From Variovorax sp. J2L1-78 (GTDB lineage Bacteria; Pseudomonadota; Gammaproteobacteria; Burkholderiales; Burkholderiaceae_C): a DNA stretch of 64,000 nucleotides. The stretch covers positions 1,364,001-1,428,000 of the forward strand of contig NZ_JASZYB010000001.1 in assembly GCF_030317205.1 (NCBI RefSeq). The letters run 5' to 3'. The notes beneath the pieces are model-generated. The model made no database searches. It saw only the letters and a list, made by a program, of their open reading frames with translations, and had not been told where the DNA came from. Position 1 is the stretch's first letter. Each line of letters opens with the position of its first letter. Below are positions 54,703-64,000 of the stretch, one piece after another. Both the position numbers and the translations under genes were made by a program.

Positions 54703-56721
54703 TCAATAGCTCGCGAAGTGGCTCTCGTCCACCTCCGCCACGTCGGCGCCCGCCAGCGCCAGCCTTTGGCTGCCGCTCTTGCGGCCGCTGACCATCGGCT
54801 TGGGCGCCTTGGCCACGGCGCTCTTGACCGGCTTGCGTGCCGACACCACTGCACTGGCACCGCCCAGCTTGAAGAAGCTCATCGTGCGCTGCAGCTGCTC
54901 GGCCTGGCTGCTCATCTCCTCGGCCGTGGCCGCCAGCTCTTCCGAGCTCGTCGCGTTCTGTTGCGTCGTCTGGCTCAGCTGGCTCACCGCCGAGTTGATC
55001 TGGCCCACGCCCGAGGACTGCTCCTCGCTCGCCGCCGTGATCTCCTGCACCAGGTCCGAGGTCTTGTTGATGCTGGGCACCATCGCATCGAGCAGCTTGC
55101 CCGCGCGCTCGGCCAGCTCCACGCTGGACGTGGCCACGGTGCCGATCTCCTGCGCTGCCACCTGGCTGCGCTCGGCCAGCTTGCGCACTTCGGCTGCCAC
55201 CACCGCGAAGCCCTTGCCGTGCTCGCCGGCACGCGCCGCCTCGATGGCGGCATTGAGCGCCAGCAGGTTGGTCTGGTAGGCGATGTCGTCGATGATGTTG
55301 ATCTTCTGGGCGATCTGCTTCATCGCTGCCACCGTGGCCTTGACCGCTTCGCCGCCTTCGCTGGCTTCGGCCGCCGCCTTGGTCGCCATGCTGTCGGTGA
55401 TCTTGGCGTTCTCGGTGTTCTGCGAGATCGAGGCCGTCATCTCTTCCATCGACGCGCTGGTCTCTTCCACGCCGGCCGCCTGTTCGCTGGACGCCTGGCT
55501 CAAGGACTGGGCGGTCGCGCTCACCTCCTCGGAGGCACTGGCCAGCGATTCGGCACTGCCATTGACTTCGGCCACCACCTCGGCCAGCTTGCTTACCGTG
55601 GCATTGACGCTTTCACAGAGGGACTGCAACTGCCCCTTGAAGTCCGTGCGCGCGACCTGGGTCAGATCACCCTGCGCCATCACGTGGAGCACACGGCTGA
55701 CCTCGTTCACCGGCTCCACGATGGCGTCGAGCGTGCTGTTGATCCCGTCGACGATCTCCCGGAAATCGCCGTGGTGCAGCTTGGCATCGGCCCGCATGTC
55801 CAGCCGGCCGGCGGTGGCGGCCTCGACCAGGAGCTTGGTATCGACGATCAGCGCCTGGAGGTTGGAGCGCACCTGCTCGATGGTCTCGTTGATGAAGGCC
55901 TTCTTGCCGGGGAAGGCGTCCAGCGGCGCGTTGAAGTTGCCGCGGCCGAACTCGGCGATGCAGGCCATGGCCTTCTTCTTGACCGCGATGTGGCCACCGA
56001 CCATCTGGTTGATGCCCTCGGCCATGGCGCGGAAATCGCCGTCGAAGCGCGACGCATCGATGAAGACGTCGATGTCGCCCTTGTCGTGCTCGGTGGACAT
56101 GCGGTTCATCTCGGCGATCAGGCCGATCAGGTTGCGGCGCACCTGCTCGATGGTGTCGTTGATGAAGGCCTTCTTGCCGGGGAAGGCATCCAGCGGCGCA
56201 TTGAAGTTGCCGCGGCCGAATTCGGCGATGCAGGCCATGGCCTTCTTCTTGACTGCGATGTGGCCGCCCACCATCTGGTTGATGCCGCTGGCCATGTGCA
56301 GAAACTCGCCCTGCAGCCCGCCGGTGTCGATCACGACGTCGATGTCGCCCGCATCGTGCTCCCGCGACATGCGCCCCAGTTCGGACATCACGCGCTTGAG
56401 CTTCTCCAGCAACGCATGCTGCGCAGCGTGCAGCGCCCCCAGCTCGGTCGACGGCGTGACCGATGCTTCGGTCGACTCCCGGAAGTCGCCCTCGGTCAAT
56501 CGACGTGCGGCGTCCCCGGCGGCCTTCACGGCGCGGGTGATGTCGGCCGTCGCCGAGGCGGCGATCAGCATGCTCAGAATGGCGGCGACGCCCGCCACCG
56601 CCCATGCGGCCCCGGCCGATAGCACCTGCGCCTGCGCCAGTGCCCACGGCACCGCCGGTGCCGCCAGTGCGACGAGAAAGCAGAACCCGAGGCGGGTCGC
56701 GAGACGCATTTGATTGAACAT
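54703..56721 (-). CDS. MCP with no periplasmic domain and tandem HAMP-like repeats
   Basis: A 672-residue chemoreceptor. Two hydrophobic segments at about residues 10-30 and 38-55 are separated by only a few residues, so there is no periplasmic sensor domain. Then come HAMP-like modules, including two near-copies of about 50 residues exactly 90 residues apart ([20 protein letters not shown], then [20 protein letters not shown]), followed by two more diverged modules. The last 294 codons are the signalling domain ([34 protein letters not shown] at the tip). They are colinear and nearly identical to those of the receptors at 59259 and 61597. The tail ends VDESHFASY. It probably senses an internal or membrane-borne cue, or relays signals through the HAMP chain. 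Confidence 0.93.
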   Translation of the reverse strand: MFNQMRLATRLGFCFLVALAAPAVPWALAQAQVLSAGAAWAVAGVAAILSMLIAASATADITRAVKAAGDAARRLTEGDFRESTEASVTPSTELGALHAAQHALLEKLKRVMSELGRMSREHDAGDIDVVIDTGGLQGEFLHMASGINQMVGGHIAVKKKAMACIAEFGRGNFNAPLDAFPGKKAFINDTIEQVRRNLIGLIAEMNRMSTEHDKGDIDVFIDASRFDGDFRAMAEGINQMVGGHIAVKKKAMACIAEFGRGNFNAPLDAFPGKKAFINETIEQVRSNLQALIVDTKLLVEAATAGRLDMRADAKLHHGDFREIVDGINSTLDAIVEPVNEVSRVLHVMAQGDLTQVARTDFKGQLQSLCESVNATVSKLAEVVAEVNGSAESLASASEEVSATAQSLSQASSEQAAGVEETSASMEEMTASISQNTENAKITDSMATKAAAEASEGGEAVKATVAAMKQIAQKINIIDDIAYQTNLLALNAAIEAARAGEHGKGFAVVAAEVRKLAERSQVAAQEIGTVATSSVELAERAGKLLDAMVPSINKTSDLVQEITAASEEQSSGVGQINSAVSQLSQTTQQNATSSEELAATAEEMSSQAEQLQRTMSFFKLGGASAVVSARKPVKSAVAKAPKPMVSGRKSGSQRLALAGADVAEVDESHFASY
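55868..56286 (-). repeat. Direct repeat inside the mcp gene (270-bp offset)
   Basis: Bases 55868-56016 and 56138-56286 are near-identical 149-bp copies offset by 270 bp (90 codons), with only scattered third-base differences. They encode the duplicated [25 protein letters not shown] module. The near identity suggests recent duplication or ongoing conversion. Confidence 0.9.
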
Positions 56722-56760
56722 GGGGAGCCTTTGCTTGTCTTGACGTTGTGACGGCGTGAA

Positions 56761-57306
56761 TCAGGCCGGGAGATCGACCAGGGTGGAAAAATCTTCGATG
56801 GCCAGCACGTTCGCCACGTCGAGCACGATGACGAACTTGCCGCGGACCTTGGCCATGCCGCAGACGAAGTCGCTGCGGATGGCCGAGCCGAAGCTCGGTG
56901 GGGGCTCGATGTCGGAGGCCGGCAGCTCCAGCACCTCGCTGACCGCATCGACCACCACGCCGATGACCTGGCCGTCGTCGGCTGCATCCGTCGGCGCGGT
57001 TTCCACGATCACGATGCAGGTGCGCTTGGTCACAGCACTGGCCGGGCGGCCGAAGCGCGCCTGCAGGTCCATCACCGGCACCACCGCGCCGCGCAGGTTG
57101 ATCACCCCGCGCACGCTCGCGGGCATCATCGGCACCTCCGTCAAGTGGCCGTACTCGATGATTTCCTTGATCGCCAGGATGCCGATGGCGAACATCTCGC
57201 CGGCCAGCATGAAGGTCAGGTATTGCAGGGGCTCGGGGGGCGCGGCCACCAGGGTCGCGACCTTGTTTGCACCGGTCGCCCGGCTCTGAAGTGCAGCAGT
57301 GCTCAT
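56761..57306 (-). CDS. cheW: CheW coupling protein (copy 1)
   Basis: A 181-residue adaptor linking receptors to CheA. The core is [70 protein letters not shown] and KFVIVLDVANVL, with the conserved Arg in NLRG. Bases 56820-57240 match copy 2 (61105-61525) almost base for base, whereas the N- and C-termini differ (this one ends EDFSTLVDLPA). ATG 57306 (MSTAALQSRA) is used; the upstream in-frame extension lies in intergenic DNA and the 3' end of the previous mcp. 39 bp before the mcp start. Confidence 0.94.
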   Translation of the reverse strand: MSTAALQSRATGANKVATLVAAPPEPLQYLTFMLAGEMFAIGILAIKEIIEYGHLTEVPMMPASVRGVINLRGAVVPVMDLQARFGRPASAVTKRTCIVIVETAPTDAADDGQVIGVVVDAVSEVLELPASDIEPPPSFGSAIRSDFVCGMAKVRGKFVIVLDVANVLAIEDFSTLVDLPA

Positions 57307-57316
57307 CTCGGTGTCC

Positions 57317-59239
57317 TCAATAGCGGGCGAAGTGGCTCTCGTCCACGCCGGCCGGGTCACCATCCGCCAGCGCCAGACTTTGACCTGCACTCTTGCGGCC
57401 GGCCATCACCGGCTTGGCGACGCGGATGGGCGTGCTCCTGCTCGCCTTGCGCACCGACGACACCACCGTCGCACCGTCGAGCTTGAAGAAGCTCATGATG
57501 CGCTGCAGTTCCTCGGCCTGGCTGCTCATTTCCTCGGCCGTCGCGGCCAGCTCTTCCGAGCTCGACGCGTTCTGCTGCGTGGTCTGGCTCAGCTGCGTCA
57601 CCGCCGAATTGATCTGCCCAACACCGGAACTCTGCTCTTCCGAGGCCGCCGTGATCTCCTGTACCAGGTCAGAGGTCTTCTTGATGTTCGGCACGATCGC
57701 GTCGAGCAATTTGCCCGCGCGCTCAGCGAGTTCGACGCTGGAACCGGCCACCTCACCAATCTCCTGTGCCGCGACTTGGCTGCGCTCTGCCAGCTTGCGC
57801 ACTTCGGCGGCCACCACCGCGAAGCCCTTGCCATGCTCTCCGGCACGGGCGGCTTCAATCGCCGCGTTCAGTGCCAGCAGGTTCGTCTGGTAGGCGATGT
57901 CGTCGATGATGCCGATCTTCTGGGCGATCTGCTTCATCGCCAGCACCGTGGCCCTGACAGCTTCGCCGCCTTCGCTGGCTTCGGTTGCGGCCTTGCTGGC
58001 CATGCCGTCAGTGACCTTGGCGTTTTCCGTGTTCTGCGAGATCGAGGCGGTCATCTGCTCCATCGACGCGCTCGTCTCTTCGACGCCGGCCGCCTGCTCG
58101 CTGGCCGCCTGTGACAGTGACTGTGCTGTAGCGCTGACTTCTTCGGACGCTCCCGCCAGGGCCTCGGCACTGCCATTGACCTCCTTGACCACCCGCGAGA
58201 GCTTGGACACCGTGTCGTTCACATATGTCTTCATCTCTTCGAACGAGCCTTGGTAGGGCTTCTCGATGGTCTTTGTGAGATCACCCTGCGCCATCGCCCC
58301 CATCACGCGGACCACATCGTTGATGCTGTCGCCGGTGGTCATGACCAGCGTATTCAGGCCTTCGCCCATCTCTTTCTGAAAGCCCTGAAGCCCGGCCAGT
58401 TCGACGCGCGTGTCGAACCTGCCGTGATTCGCAGCGTCTACGACAGAGCGTTGCCCTTCGATCACCTGCTTCAGGCGCAGAACCATCTGGTGCACCGCGA
58501 ACAGCATGCTGTGCTCGTCGCCCTTCCTGAGCCTGACATCGGCGTTCAGATCGCCGTTCGCCACCTGCCGCAGCAAATCGGCTGCATAGTCCGGCTCGCC
58601 GCCAAGCTGCCTGATGACGTTTCGGCTGAACCAGACACTGGCACCGATCCCAAGGAGAAATGCCAACAGCATCAGGACCAAGCTGAGCGTCGTAGCACGC
58701 TTGCCGTCCACTCCGGCCTGGGTCGAAACTGCGGCACTGTCGGCGGCGATCTTGTCGCCTGCTTCATCCAGCAGCTGGACGGGCTCGCGGTCCATCCCGT
58801 GCACGGCAGCGTCGCCCACTGTGGGGTCGAAGCCAGCGGCCTTGAAAGCATCGAACCCCTTGCGGTAGCTCTCACCCATCTTGGCGTGCGCCTGAACAAA
58901 TTTGTCCACCAGCGACTTGCTCTCGCCCTGGGGGAGCACGGCCTGCAGTTTCTTGGCTTTGGCGGCCACCTCCTGTTCCAGCTTGGAGAAGGCGCCCCAG
59001 TACCTGTCCAGATCCTTGGGCTCCTTGCCACGCAGCAGCGTGTTCTTCCATTCCTGAACCTGCAACTTAAAGGCGATGGTCAGGTCGCCTACGGCGCGTT
59101 CGTTGTCATGGCTGGCCTGAACCACCGTTCCATAACTGTTCACCGACTGGTTCAGGCTGCTGATGCCGTAGAGGGCCGCGGCGAGAACCAGGGCAAGCAC
59201 GAACGCAAAAACCAAAGGGAGCTTGAGGCTGAGTTTCAT
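57317..59239 (-). CDS. MCP with helical periplasmic sensor (diverged copy)
   Basis: A 640-residue chemoreceptor. TM1 lies at about 8-28 ([18 protein letters not shown]). A helical four-helix-bundle-like periplasmic domain (about 30-185) contains [20 protein letters not shown] and the repeated-helix segment [21 protein letters not shown]2 is about 190-212, then HAMP and the signalling domain with the tip [21 protein letters not shown]. The tail ends [10 protein letters not shown] like the other receptors. Its signalling half is clearly more diverged in DNA than those of the other three. ATG 59239 is chosen; the long in-frame extension runs into the 3' end of the neighbouring mcp. Ligand unknown. 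Confidence 0.93.
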   Translation of the reverse strand: MKLSLKLPLVFAFVLALVLAAALYGISSLNQSVNSYGTVVQASHDNERAVGDLTIAFKLQVQEWKNTLLRGKEPKDLDRYWGAFSKLEQEVAAKAKKLQAVLPQGESKSLVDKFVQAHAKMGESYRKGFDAFKAAGFDPTVGDAAVHGMDREPVQLLDEAGDKIAADSAAVSTQAGVDGKRATTLSLVLMLLAFLLGIGASVWFSRNVIRQLGGEPDYAADLLRQVANGDLNADVRLRKGDEHSMLFAVHQMVLRLKQVIEGQRSVVDAANHGRFDTRVELAGLQGFQKEMGEGLNTLVMTTGDSINDVVRVMGAMAQGDLTKTIEKPYQGSFEEMKTYVNDTVSKLSRVVKEVNGSAEALAGASEEVSATAQSLSQAASEQAAGVEETSASMEQMTASISQNTENAKVTDGMASKAATEASEGGEAVRATVLAMKQIAQKIGIIDDIAYQTNLLALNAAIEAARAGEHGKGFAVVAAEVRKLAERSQVAAQEIGEVAGSSVELAERAGKLLDAIVPNIKKTSDLVQEITAASEEQSSGVGQINSAVTQLSQTTQQNASSSEELAATAEEMSSQAEELQRIMSFFKLDGATVVSSVRKASRSTPIRVAKPVMAGRKSAGQSLALADGDPAGVDESHFARY

Positions 59240-59258
59240 GATTTTCCCAGTGGTCTTT

Positions 59259-61049
59259 TCAGTAGCGAGCGAAGTGGCTCTCGTCCACGCCGACCAGCTC
59301 GCCACCCGCCAGCGCCAGGCTCGGACTGCCGCTCTTGCGGCTGGTGACCATCGGCTTGGGTGCCTTGGCCACGGTGCCCTTGATCGGCTTGCGTGCCGAC
59401 ACCGCTGCACTGGCACCGCCCAGCTTGAAGAAGCTCATCGTGCGCTGCAGTTGCTCGGCCTGGCTGCTCATCTCCTCGGCCGTGGCCGCCAGCTCTTCCG
59501 AGCTCGTCGCGTTCTGCTGCGTCGTCTGGCTCAGCTGGCTCACCGCCGAGTTGATCTGGCCCACGCCCGAGGACTGTTCCTCGCTCGCCGCCGTGATCTC
59601 CTGCACCAGGTCCGAGGTCTTGTTGATGCTGGGCACCATCGCATCGAGCAGCTTGCCCGCGCGCTCGGCCAGCTCCACGCTGGACGTGGCCACGGTGCCG
59701 ATCTCCTGGGCCGCCACCTGGCTGCGCTCGGCCAGCTTGCGCACTTCGGCTGCCACCACCGCGAAGCCCTTGCCGTGCTCGCCGGCACGCGCCGCCTCGA
59801 TGGCGGCATTGAGCGCCAGCAGGTTCGTCTGGTAGGCGATGTCGTCGATGATGTTGATCTTCTGGGCGATCTGCTTCATCGCTGCCACCGTGGCCTTGAC
59901 CGCTTCGCCGCCTTCGCTGGCTTCGGCCGCCGCCTTGGTCGCCATGCTGTCGGTGATCTTGGCGTTCTCGGTGTTCTGCGAGATGGACGCCGTCATCTCT
60001 TCCATCGACGCGCTGGTCTCTTCGACGCCGGCGGCCTGTTCGCTGGACGCCTGGCTCAGCGACTGCGCCGTCGCACTCACCTCCTCGGAGGCACTGGCCA
60101 GCGACTCGGCACTGCCATTGACTTCGGCCACCACCTGGCCCAGCTTGTCGGCCGTGGTGTTCACATAGGTCTTCAACTCGTCGTAGATCCCCGGGTACTG
60201 GCCATCCACACGCTGCGTCAGGTCGCCTTGCGCCATGCCGCCCACCACCCGCACCACGTCGCCCACGCTGCTCGCCGTCACGGCCGCCATATCCTTCATG
60301 GCCTGCAGAAGCTGGGCGGTCTCATCCTTGCCATGCACGTCGATCTGCACGGACATGTCGCCGCGGGCAAGCTTGTTGGCGATCTCCACGGCCACGCCGA
60401 TCGGGCGCGTGATGTTGCGCGTGATGGTCCACGCCATCAACAGCGCCACGATCACGCAGAAGATCAACGCGCCGACGACATACATGCGCGCCGTGGCATA
60501 GGTCTGCGCGGCCGACGCAGCCGCTGCGTCACCGCCTTCGACGTTCGTGTCCGAGAGCTTGTCCAGCGTCTCGCGCAGCAGGTTGTATTGCTTGAGCGAC
60601 TCTCCCTGCATGGTTTTCGTGGCTTCGCCGTCGTTCCCCGCCGACGCGAGGTCGATGACCTTGCGGTGCTCGGCCAGAAACGCCCCGAGCGCGCTCGTGA
60701 ACGTCTGGTAAAGCTTTTGCTCCTCGGGCGTGCTCACGAGCGCGCGCTGCTGATCCACCAACGTTTGCACCTTGGTGTTCTGCTTGTCGAGTTCAGTGCG
60801 GACTTGCGCAATGGCGGGCGGGTCATCCGCAAGAATGGCGCGGTATTCCAGCACCCGGACCCGGTTCATGTCCGACTTGATGGACAGGTAATTCCGAATG
60901 CTCGGCATCCAGTTCGTCGCCAGGTCGATCGTCGAGCCGTTCACGGTCGAAAGCTGCACGATGGCGTAGAAGCCGAGCCCCGCCATCAAGGCCAGGACGA
61001 TCGCGAAGGCGCCAAAGAGCTTGGTCGCCAGTTTCATGTTGGAGAACAT
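59259..61049 (-). CDS. MCP with four-helix-bundle periplasmic domain
   Basis: A 596-residue chemoreceptor. TM1 lies at about 10-31 ([21 protein letters not shown]). A 4HB_MCP-type periplasmic domain (about 32-185, with [15 protein letters not shown]) is followed by TM2 at about 190-210 ([19 protein letters not shown]), HAMP ([22 protein letters not shown]) and the signalling domain. Bases 59259-60139 are almost identical to 61597-62477 and 54703-55583. It ends [10 protein letters not shown]. Its start overlaps the stop of cheW copy 2 by 16 bp. Ligand unknown. Confidence 0.94.
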   Translation of the reverse strand: MFSNMKLATKLFGAFAIVLALMAGLGFYAIVQLSTVNGSTIDLATNWMPSIRNYLSIKSDMNRVRVLEYRAILADDPPAIAQVRTELDKQNTKVQTLVDQQRALVSTPEEQKLYQTFTSALGAFLAEHRKVIDLASAGNDGEATKTMQGESLKQYNLLRETLDKLSDTNVEGGDAAAASAAQTYATARMYVVGALIFCVIVALLMAWTITRNITRPIGVAVEIANKLARGDMSVQIDVHGKDETAQLLQAMKDMAAVTASSVGDVVRVVGGMAQGDLTQRVDGQYPGIYDELKTYVNTTADKLGQVVAEVNGSAESLASASEEVSATAQSLSQASSEQAAGVEETSASMEEMTASISQNTENAKITDSMATKAAAEASEGGEAVKATVAAMKQIAQKINIIDDIAYQTNLLALNAAIEAARAGEHGKGFAVVAAEVRKLAERSQVAAQEIGTVATSSVELAERAGKLLDAMVPSINKTSDLVQEITAASEEQSSGVGQINSAVSQLSQTTQQNATSSEELAATAEEMSSQAEQLQRTMSFFKLGGASAAVSARKPIKGTVAKAPKPMVTSRKSGSPSLALAGGELVGVDESHFARY

Positions 61050-61585
61050 AGATGCCTTCTAGCTTCAAGGAGAACAGGCTCGATCGACAGCACGTTCGCG
61101 GCGTCGAGCACGATGACGAACTTGCCGCGGACCTTGGCCATGCCGCAGACGAAGTCGCTGCGGATGGCCGAGCCGAAGCTCGGTGGGGGCTCGATGTCGG
61201 AGGCCGGCAGCTCCAGCACCTCGCTGACCGCATCGACCACCACGCCGATGACCTGGCCGTCGTCGGCTGCATCCGTCGGCGCGGTTTCCACGATCACGAT
61301 GCAGGTGCGCTTGGTCACAGCACTGGCCGGGCGGCCGAAGCGCGCCTGCAGGTCCATCACCGGCACCACCGCGCCGCGCAGGTTGATCACCCCGCGCACG
61401 CTCGCGGGCATCATCGGTACCTCCGTCAAGTGGCCGTACTCGATGATTTCCTTGATCGCCAGGATGCCGATGGCGAAGGCTTCGCCGCCGAGCATGAAGG
61501 TCAGGTACTGCAGGGGTTCGGGGGGGGCAGCCATCGCGGCCGGTGTCGGGGCCAAGCCCCGGCTCTGGATTGCAGCGGTGTTCAT
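61034..61585 (-). CDS. cheW: CheW coupling protein (copy 2)
   Basis: A 183-residue CheW. The core is as in copy 1 ([75 protein letters not shown]). It differs at the ends, finishing [17 protein letters not shown] instead of EDFSTLVDLPA, as expected if a duplication junction or conversion edge lies there. ATG 61585 is preferred over the preceding GTG because AAAGGA lies at better spacing. It overlaps the start of the downstream mcp by 16 bp. Confidence 0.94.
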   Translation of the reverse strand: MNTAAIQSRGLAPTPAAMAAPPEPLQYLTFMLGGEAFAIGILAIKEIIEYGHLTEVPMMPASVRGVINLRGAVVPVMDLQARFGRPASAVTKRTCIVIVETAPTDAADDGQVIGVVVDAVSEVLELPASDIEPPPSFGSAIRSDFVCGMAKVRGKFVIVLDAANVLSIEPVLLEARRHLCSPT

Positions 61586-61596
61586 CACGCGTCCTT

Positions 61597-63261
61597 TCAG
61601 TAACGGGCGAAGTGGCTCTCGTCCACGCCGACCAGCTCGCCACCCGCCAGCGCCAGGCTCGGACTGCCGCTCTTGCGGCTGGTGACCATCGGCTTGGGTG
61701 CCTTGGCCACGGTGCCCTTGATCGGCTTGCGTGCCGACACCGCTGCACTGGCACCGCCCAGCTTGAAGAAGCTCATCGTGCGCTGCAGTTGCTCGGCCTG
61801 GCTGCTCATCTCCTCGGCCGTGGCCGCCAGCTCTTCCGAGCTCGTCGCGTTCTGCTGCGTCGTCTGGCTCAGCTGGCTCACCGCCGAGTTGATCTGGCCC
61901 ACGCCCGAGGACTGCTCCTCGCTCGCCGCCGTGATCTCCTGCACCAGGTCCGAGGTCTTGTTGATGCTGGGCACCATCGCATCGAGCAGCTTGCCCGCGC
62001 GCTCGGCCAGCTCCACGCTGGACGTGGCCACGGTGCCGATCTCCTGGGCCGCCACCTGGCTGCGCTCGGCCAGCTTGCGCACTTCGGCTGCCACCACCGC
62101 GAAGCCCTTGCCGTGCTCGCCGGCACGCGCCGCCTCGATGGCGGCATTGAGCGCCAGCAGGTTCGTCTGGTAGGCGATGTCGTCGATGATGTTGATCTTC
62201 TGGGCGATCTGCTTCATCGCTGCCACCGTGGCCTTGACCGCTTCGCCGCCTTCGCTGGCCTCGGCCGCCGCCTTGGTCGCCATGCTGTCGGTGATCTTGG
62301 CGTTCTCGGTGTTCTGCGAGATCGAGGCGGTCATCTCTTCCATCGACGCGCTGGTCTCTTCGACGCCGGCCGCCTGTTCGCTGGACGCCTGGCTCAGCGA
62401 CTGCGCTGTGGCACTCACCTCCTCGGAGGCACTGGCCAGCGATTCGGCGCCGCCGTTGACTTCGGCTACCACCTGCGACAGGCGCGTGACCATGTTCTGC
62501 ATGGCCAGCAGCAGTTGGCCGGTCTCGTCACGCGACGTGGCCTCGACCGCCACCGTCAGATCGCCCTCGGCCAGCCGGTTCGCGGCGTCCACGGCGCGGG
62601 CCAATGGCCGCGTCACGCTGCGGCTGATGATGTAGCCCAGCGCGATGCCGATCAGCACGCCGCCACAGATCACGCCCAGCATCAGGCGCAGTCCGCTCTC
62701 GTACAGCGTGGTGGTCTCTTCCGCGGCCGCCTTGGCGCGCACCTCTTTCTGCTGGGTCAGCTCGCCCAGGTAGTCGTCCAGCGTGTTGGCCTTGGCGCGC
62801 ACGCTGTCCAGCGACTGGCTCAGCGCCTCGTCGCGGTCGGCCAGCTTCTTGGCGCTGGCCATCGTCAGCGCCTGCTTCATCTCGCGCTGGTAGTCGTCGG
62901 ACACCTTGTCGAACGAAGCGAACAGTTCCTTGGCACGGTCCGACGTGAACAACGGACGGCCCTTGCCGATGTTGGCCTTGAGCGACTCGGTGCTCTTGGC
63001 GATCGACGCCAGGTGCCGGGAGCGTTCTTCTTCCGAGGTGGCCAGCAGGAAGTTGCTGCGCGCACGACCGATCGAGATCAGGTCGATGTTGGCCTCCTTG
63101 ATGTAGGACAGCCCCATCAGCTCCATGGCGTACATGTCGTCCGCCTTCTCGTTCATCTTCGAGGCGTTCGAGATGCCGATGGCGCCGACGATGGCACTGA
63201 TGCCGGCAACGATCAGGAAGCCGGCAATCAGCCGCACCCCGATCTTCAGATTTGAGAACAT
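61597..63261 (-). CDS. MCP with helical periplasmic domain, next to cheA
   Basis: A 554-residue chemoreceptor. TM1 lies at about 10-31 ([20 protein letters not shown]). A helical periplasmic domain (about 32-188) contains [21 protein letters not shown] and [23 protein letters not shown]2 is at about 190-212 ([21 protein letters not shown]), then HAMP ([22 protein letters not shown]) and the signalling domain shared with its neighbours. The tail is [10 protein letters not shown]. 23 bp after cheA, so it is the first receptor of the operon seen here. The periplasmic pattern [11 protein letters not shown] resembles Tar-like helical ligand domains, but the ligand cannot be named. Confidence 0.94.
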   Translation of the reverse strand: MFSNLKIGVRLIAGFLIVAGISAIVGAIGISNASKMNEKADDMYAMELMGLSYIKEANIDLISIGRARSNFLLATSEEERSRHLASIAKSTESLKANIGKGRPLFTSDRAKELFASFDKVSDDYQREMKQALTMASAKKLADRDEALSQSLDSVRAKANTLDDYLGELTQQKEVRAKAAAEETTTLYESGLRLMLGVICGGVLIGIALGYIISRSVTRPLARAVDAANRLAEGDLTVAVEATSRDETGQLLLAMQNMVTRLSQVVAEVNGGAESLASASEEVSATAQSLSQASSEQAAGVEETSASMEEMTASISQNTENAKITDSMATKAAAEASEGGEAVKATVAAMKQIAQKINIIDDIAYQTNLLALNAAIEAARAGEHGKGFAVVAAEVRKLAERSQVAAQEIGTVATSSVELAERAGKLLDAMVPSINKTSDLVQEITAASEEQSSGVGQINSAVSQLSQTTQQNATSSEELAATAEEMSSQAEQLQRTMSFFKLGGASAAVSARKPIKGTVAKAPKPMVTSRKSGSPSLALAGGELVGVDESHFARY

Positions 63262-63284
63262 GGCGAACCGTCCTTGGTGAAGTT

Positions 63285-64000
63285 TCAGGAAAACGAAGGG
63301 GTGCCGGGCCTCTCGACCGGCTTCGTGCTTTGCGTCTGCCGAAGCAGCATGGGCACGTCGAGAATGAGCGCGACCTCGCCGCTGCCCAGGATGCTGGAGC
63401 CGCTGATGCCTTCCAGGTGCGCGAACATCGGCGCCATCGGCTTGATGACGGTCTGCGCCTCGCCGAGCAGCCGGTCCACGATCAGGCCGAAGCGCTGCGC
63501 GCCCTGCTTGACGACGACGATGCTCTGCCGTGCGCTGGGCGCACCCGCCACCTTGAAGAGTTTGCGCAGCCGGATGAAGGGCAGCACCTGGCCGCGCAGT
63601 TCGGCGTAGTCGTGGCCCGTGTCCGCCGTGAACTCCACGCACTCCTCGATCACCTCCAGCGGCAGCACGAACACGGCGTTGCCGACGGTGACCTGGAAGC
63701 CGTTGATGATGGCCAGCGTGAGCGGCAGGCGCACCGTCACCGTCGCGCCTTCACCGGGCCGGCTGTCGATGCCGACCACGCCGCGCAGCGCGGTGATGTT
63801 GCGCTTGACCACGTCCATGCCGACGCCACGGCCCGACAGGTTCGTCACCTGTTCGGCGGTGGAGAAGCCGGGTTCGAAGATGAGGCCGTAGATCTCGGGA
63901 TCGCTGAGCGGCTTGCCCGGCTCGATCAGCCCGCGTTCCACCGCCTTGGCCAGGATGCGGTCGCGCGAGAGCCCGCCGCCGTCGTCGCTCACCTCGATCA
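63285..64000 (-). CDS. cheA: Chemotaxis histidine kinase CheA, C-terminal part
   Basis: The gene enters from the right edge and ends here; about 238 residues are visible. From the N-side: the G1 box [14 protein letters not shown] of the ATP-binding domain, the F box region [41 protein letters not shown] at the end of the kinase domain, then the CheW-like P5 domain ([24 protein letters not shown] ... [18 protein letters not shown]). CheA phosphorylates CheB and the response regulator of the pathway under receptor control. The Hpt domain and the dimerisation part lie outside. It is upstream of the first mcp by 23 bp, so it heads the visible operon. Confidence 0.96.
   Translation of the reverse strand, partial: IEVSDDGGGLSRDRILAKAVERGLIEPGKPLSDPEIYGLIFEPGFSTAEQVTNLSGRGVGMDVVKRNITALRGVVGIDSRPGEGATVTVRLPLTLAIINGFQVTVGNAVFVLPLEVIEECVEFTADTGHDYAELRGQVLPFIRLRKLFKVAGAPSARQSIVVVKQGAQRFGLIVDRLLGEAQTVIKPMAPMFAHLEGISGSSILGSGEVALILDVPMLLRQTQSTKPVERPGTPSFS

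Larger units (their letters stand above)
54703..62477 (-). repeat. Triplicated mcp signalling-domain DNA (about 880 bp each)
   Basis: Blocks 54703-55583, 59259-60139 and 61597-62477 align without gaps (offsets 4556 and 2338 bp) from the stop codon through the region encoding [20 protein letters not shown]. Differences are sparse and mostly near the 3' tail and at third positions. All copies are direct repeats on the minus strand, so unequal recombination could delete or multiply receptors. Confidence 0.9.

Noticed and set aside
54691-56622. Long plus-strand frames opposite the mcp genes, repeated at 59223 and 61543
   Set aside because: They resemble each other only because the mcp DNA beneath is repeated. 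They are antisense shadows rich in Leu/Arg/His without domains.
59240-59416. N-terminal extension of the mcp frame at 57317-59239
   Set aside because: It runs through the 3' end of the neighbouring mcp out of frame. The real start MKLSLKLPL gives a normal first transmembrane helix.
1-64000. CRISPR arrays, insertion sequences, integrases, prophage or toxin-antitoxin genes
   Set aside because: No regular spacer repeats, transposase or phage-like genes were found. Composition and gene order look like core chromosome.

Overview
The window is 64 kb of very GC-rich DNA, densely packed with genes that have long antisense shadow reading frames. Gene content and order point to a betaproteobacterium of the order Burkholderiales, most likely Comamonadaceae (Variovorax/Acidovorax-like). 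The evidence is a rpsO-pnp-quinone oxidoreductase-tpiA-secG-tRNA-Leu-nuoA..N block with separate nuoC and nuoD and a DUF2818/Nudix/DUF1178 tail, many LivK-type binding proteins, and several methyl-accepting chemotaxis proteins (MCPs). The genus is an inference. Both edges cut genes: an FtsX-like permease on the left and cheA on the right. No gene-free stretch exceeds about 220 bp. I saw no insertion sequence, prophage, CRISPR array or rRNA.

Layout. 1-4936 (+): FtsX-type ABC permease, D-serine dehydratase, and an AttH/CrtC-like lipocalin-fold protein. 5094-8856 (+): a BaeS/BaeR-like two-component system, a small proline-rich lipoprotein, and a TolC-like protein lacking its membrane-barrel segments. 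8875-11292 (-): a BamA/Omp85 protein away from the usual bam locus, divergent from an HPP-CBS membrane protein (11391-12533). 12567-18499 (-): a complete branched-chain amino acid-type ABC transporter, livG-livF-SBP-SBP-livH-livM, with two tandem binding proteins. 18686-23681 (-): a marR-nodT-emrA-emrB efflux operon whose promoter carries an operator dyad in the spacer, divergent from an MsbA-type ABC exporter (23762-25546). 25562-41427 (-): the 14-gene respiratory complex I operon nuoA-N plus DUF2818, a Nudix hydrolase and a DUF1178 protein. 41496-46771 (-): tRNA-Leu(GAG), secG, tpiA, a quinone oxidoreductase, pnp and rpsO, with a terminator and a long hairpin between rpsO and pnp. 46966-51545: an aminotransferase, another LivK-like protein, an Hsp20 protein, an alpha/beta hydrolase and a secreted PLD-like protein. 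51558-64000 (-): a long chemosensory operon cheA-mcp-cheW-mcp-mcp-cheW-mcp-(REC-EAL)-cheR-cheB.

The chemosensory operon is the most distinctive region. It has four receptors, three of which share a gap-free, almost identical signalling half at DNA level. It also has two cheW genes that are nearly identical over their central part, a common aromatic C-terminal tail that fits a CheR-docking pentapeptide, and a REC-EAL response regulator in place of a visible cheY. Together these suggest a sensory array whose output includes cyclic-di-GMP breakdown. Other notable points are the barrel-less TolC-like protein behind BaeSR, a shared direct-repeat box in two promoters near baeSR, a Walker A Lys-to-Arg change in LivF, and a probably leaderless marR transcript.
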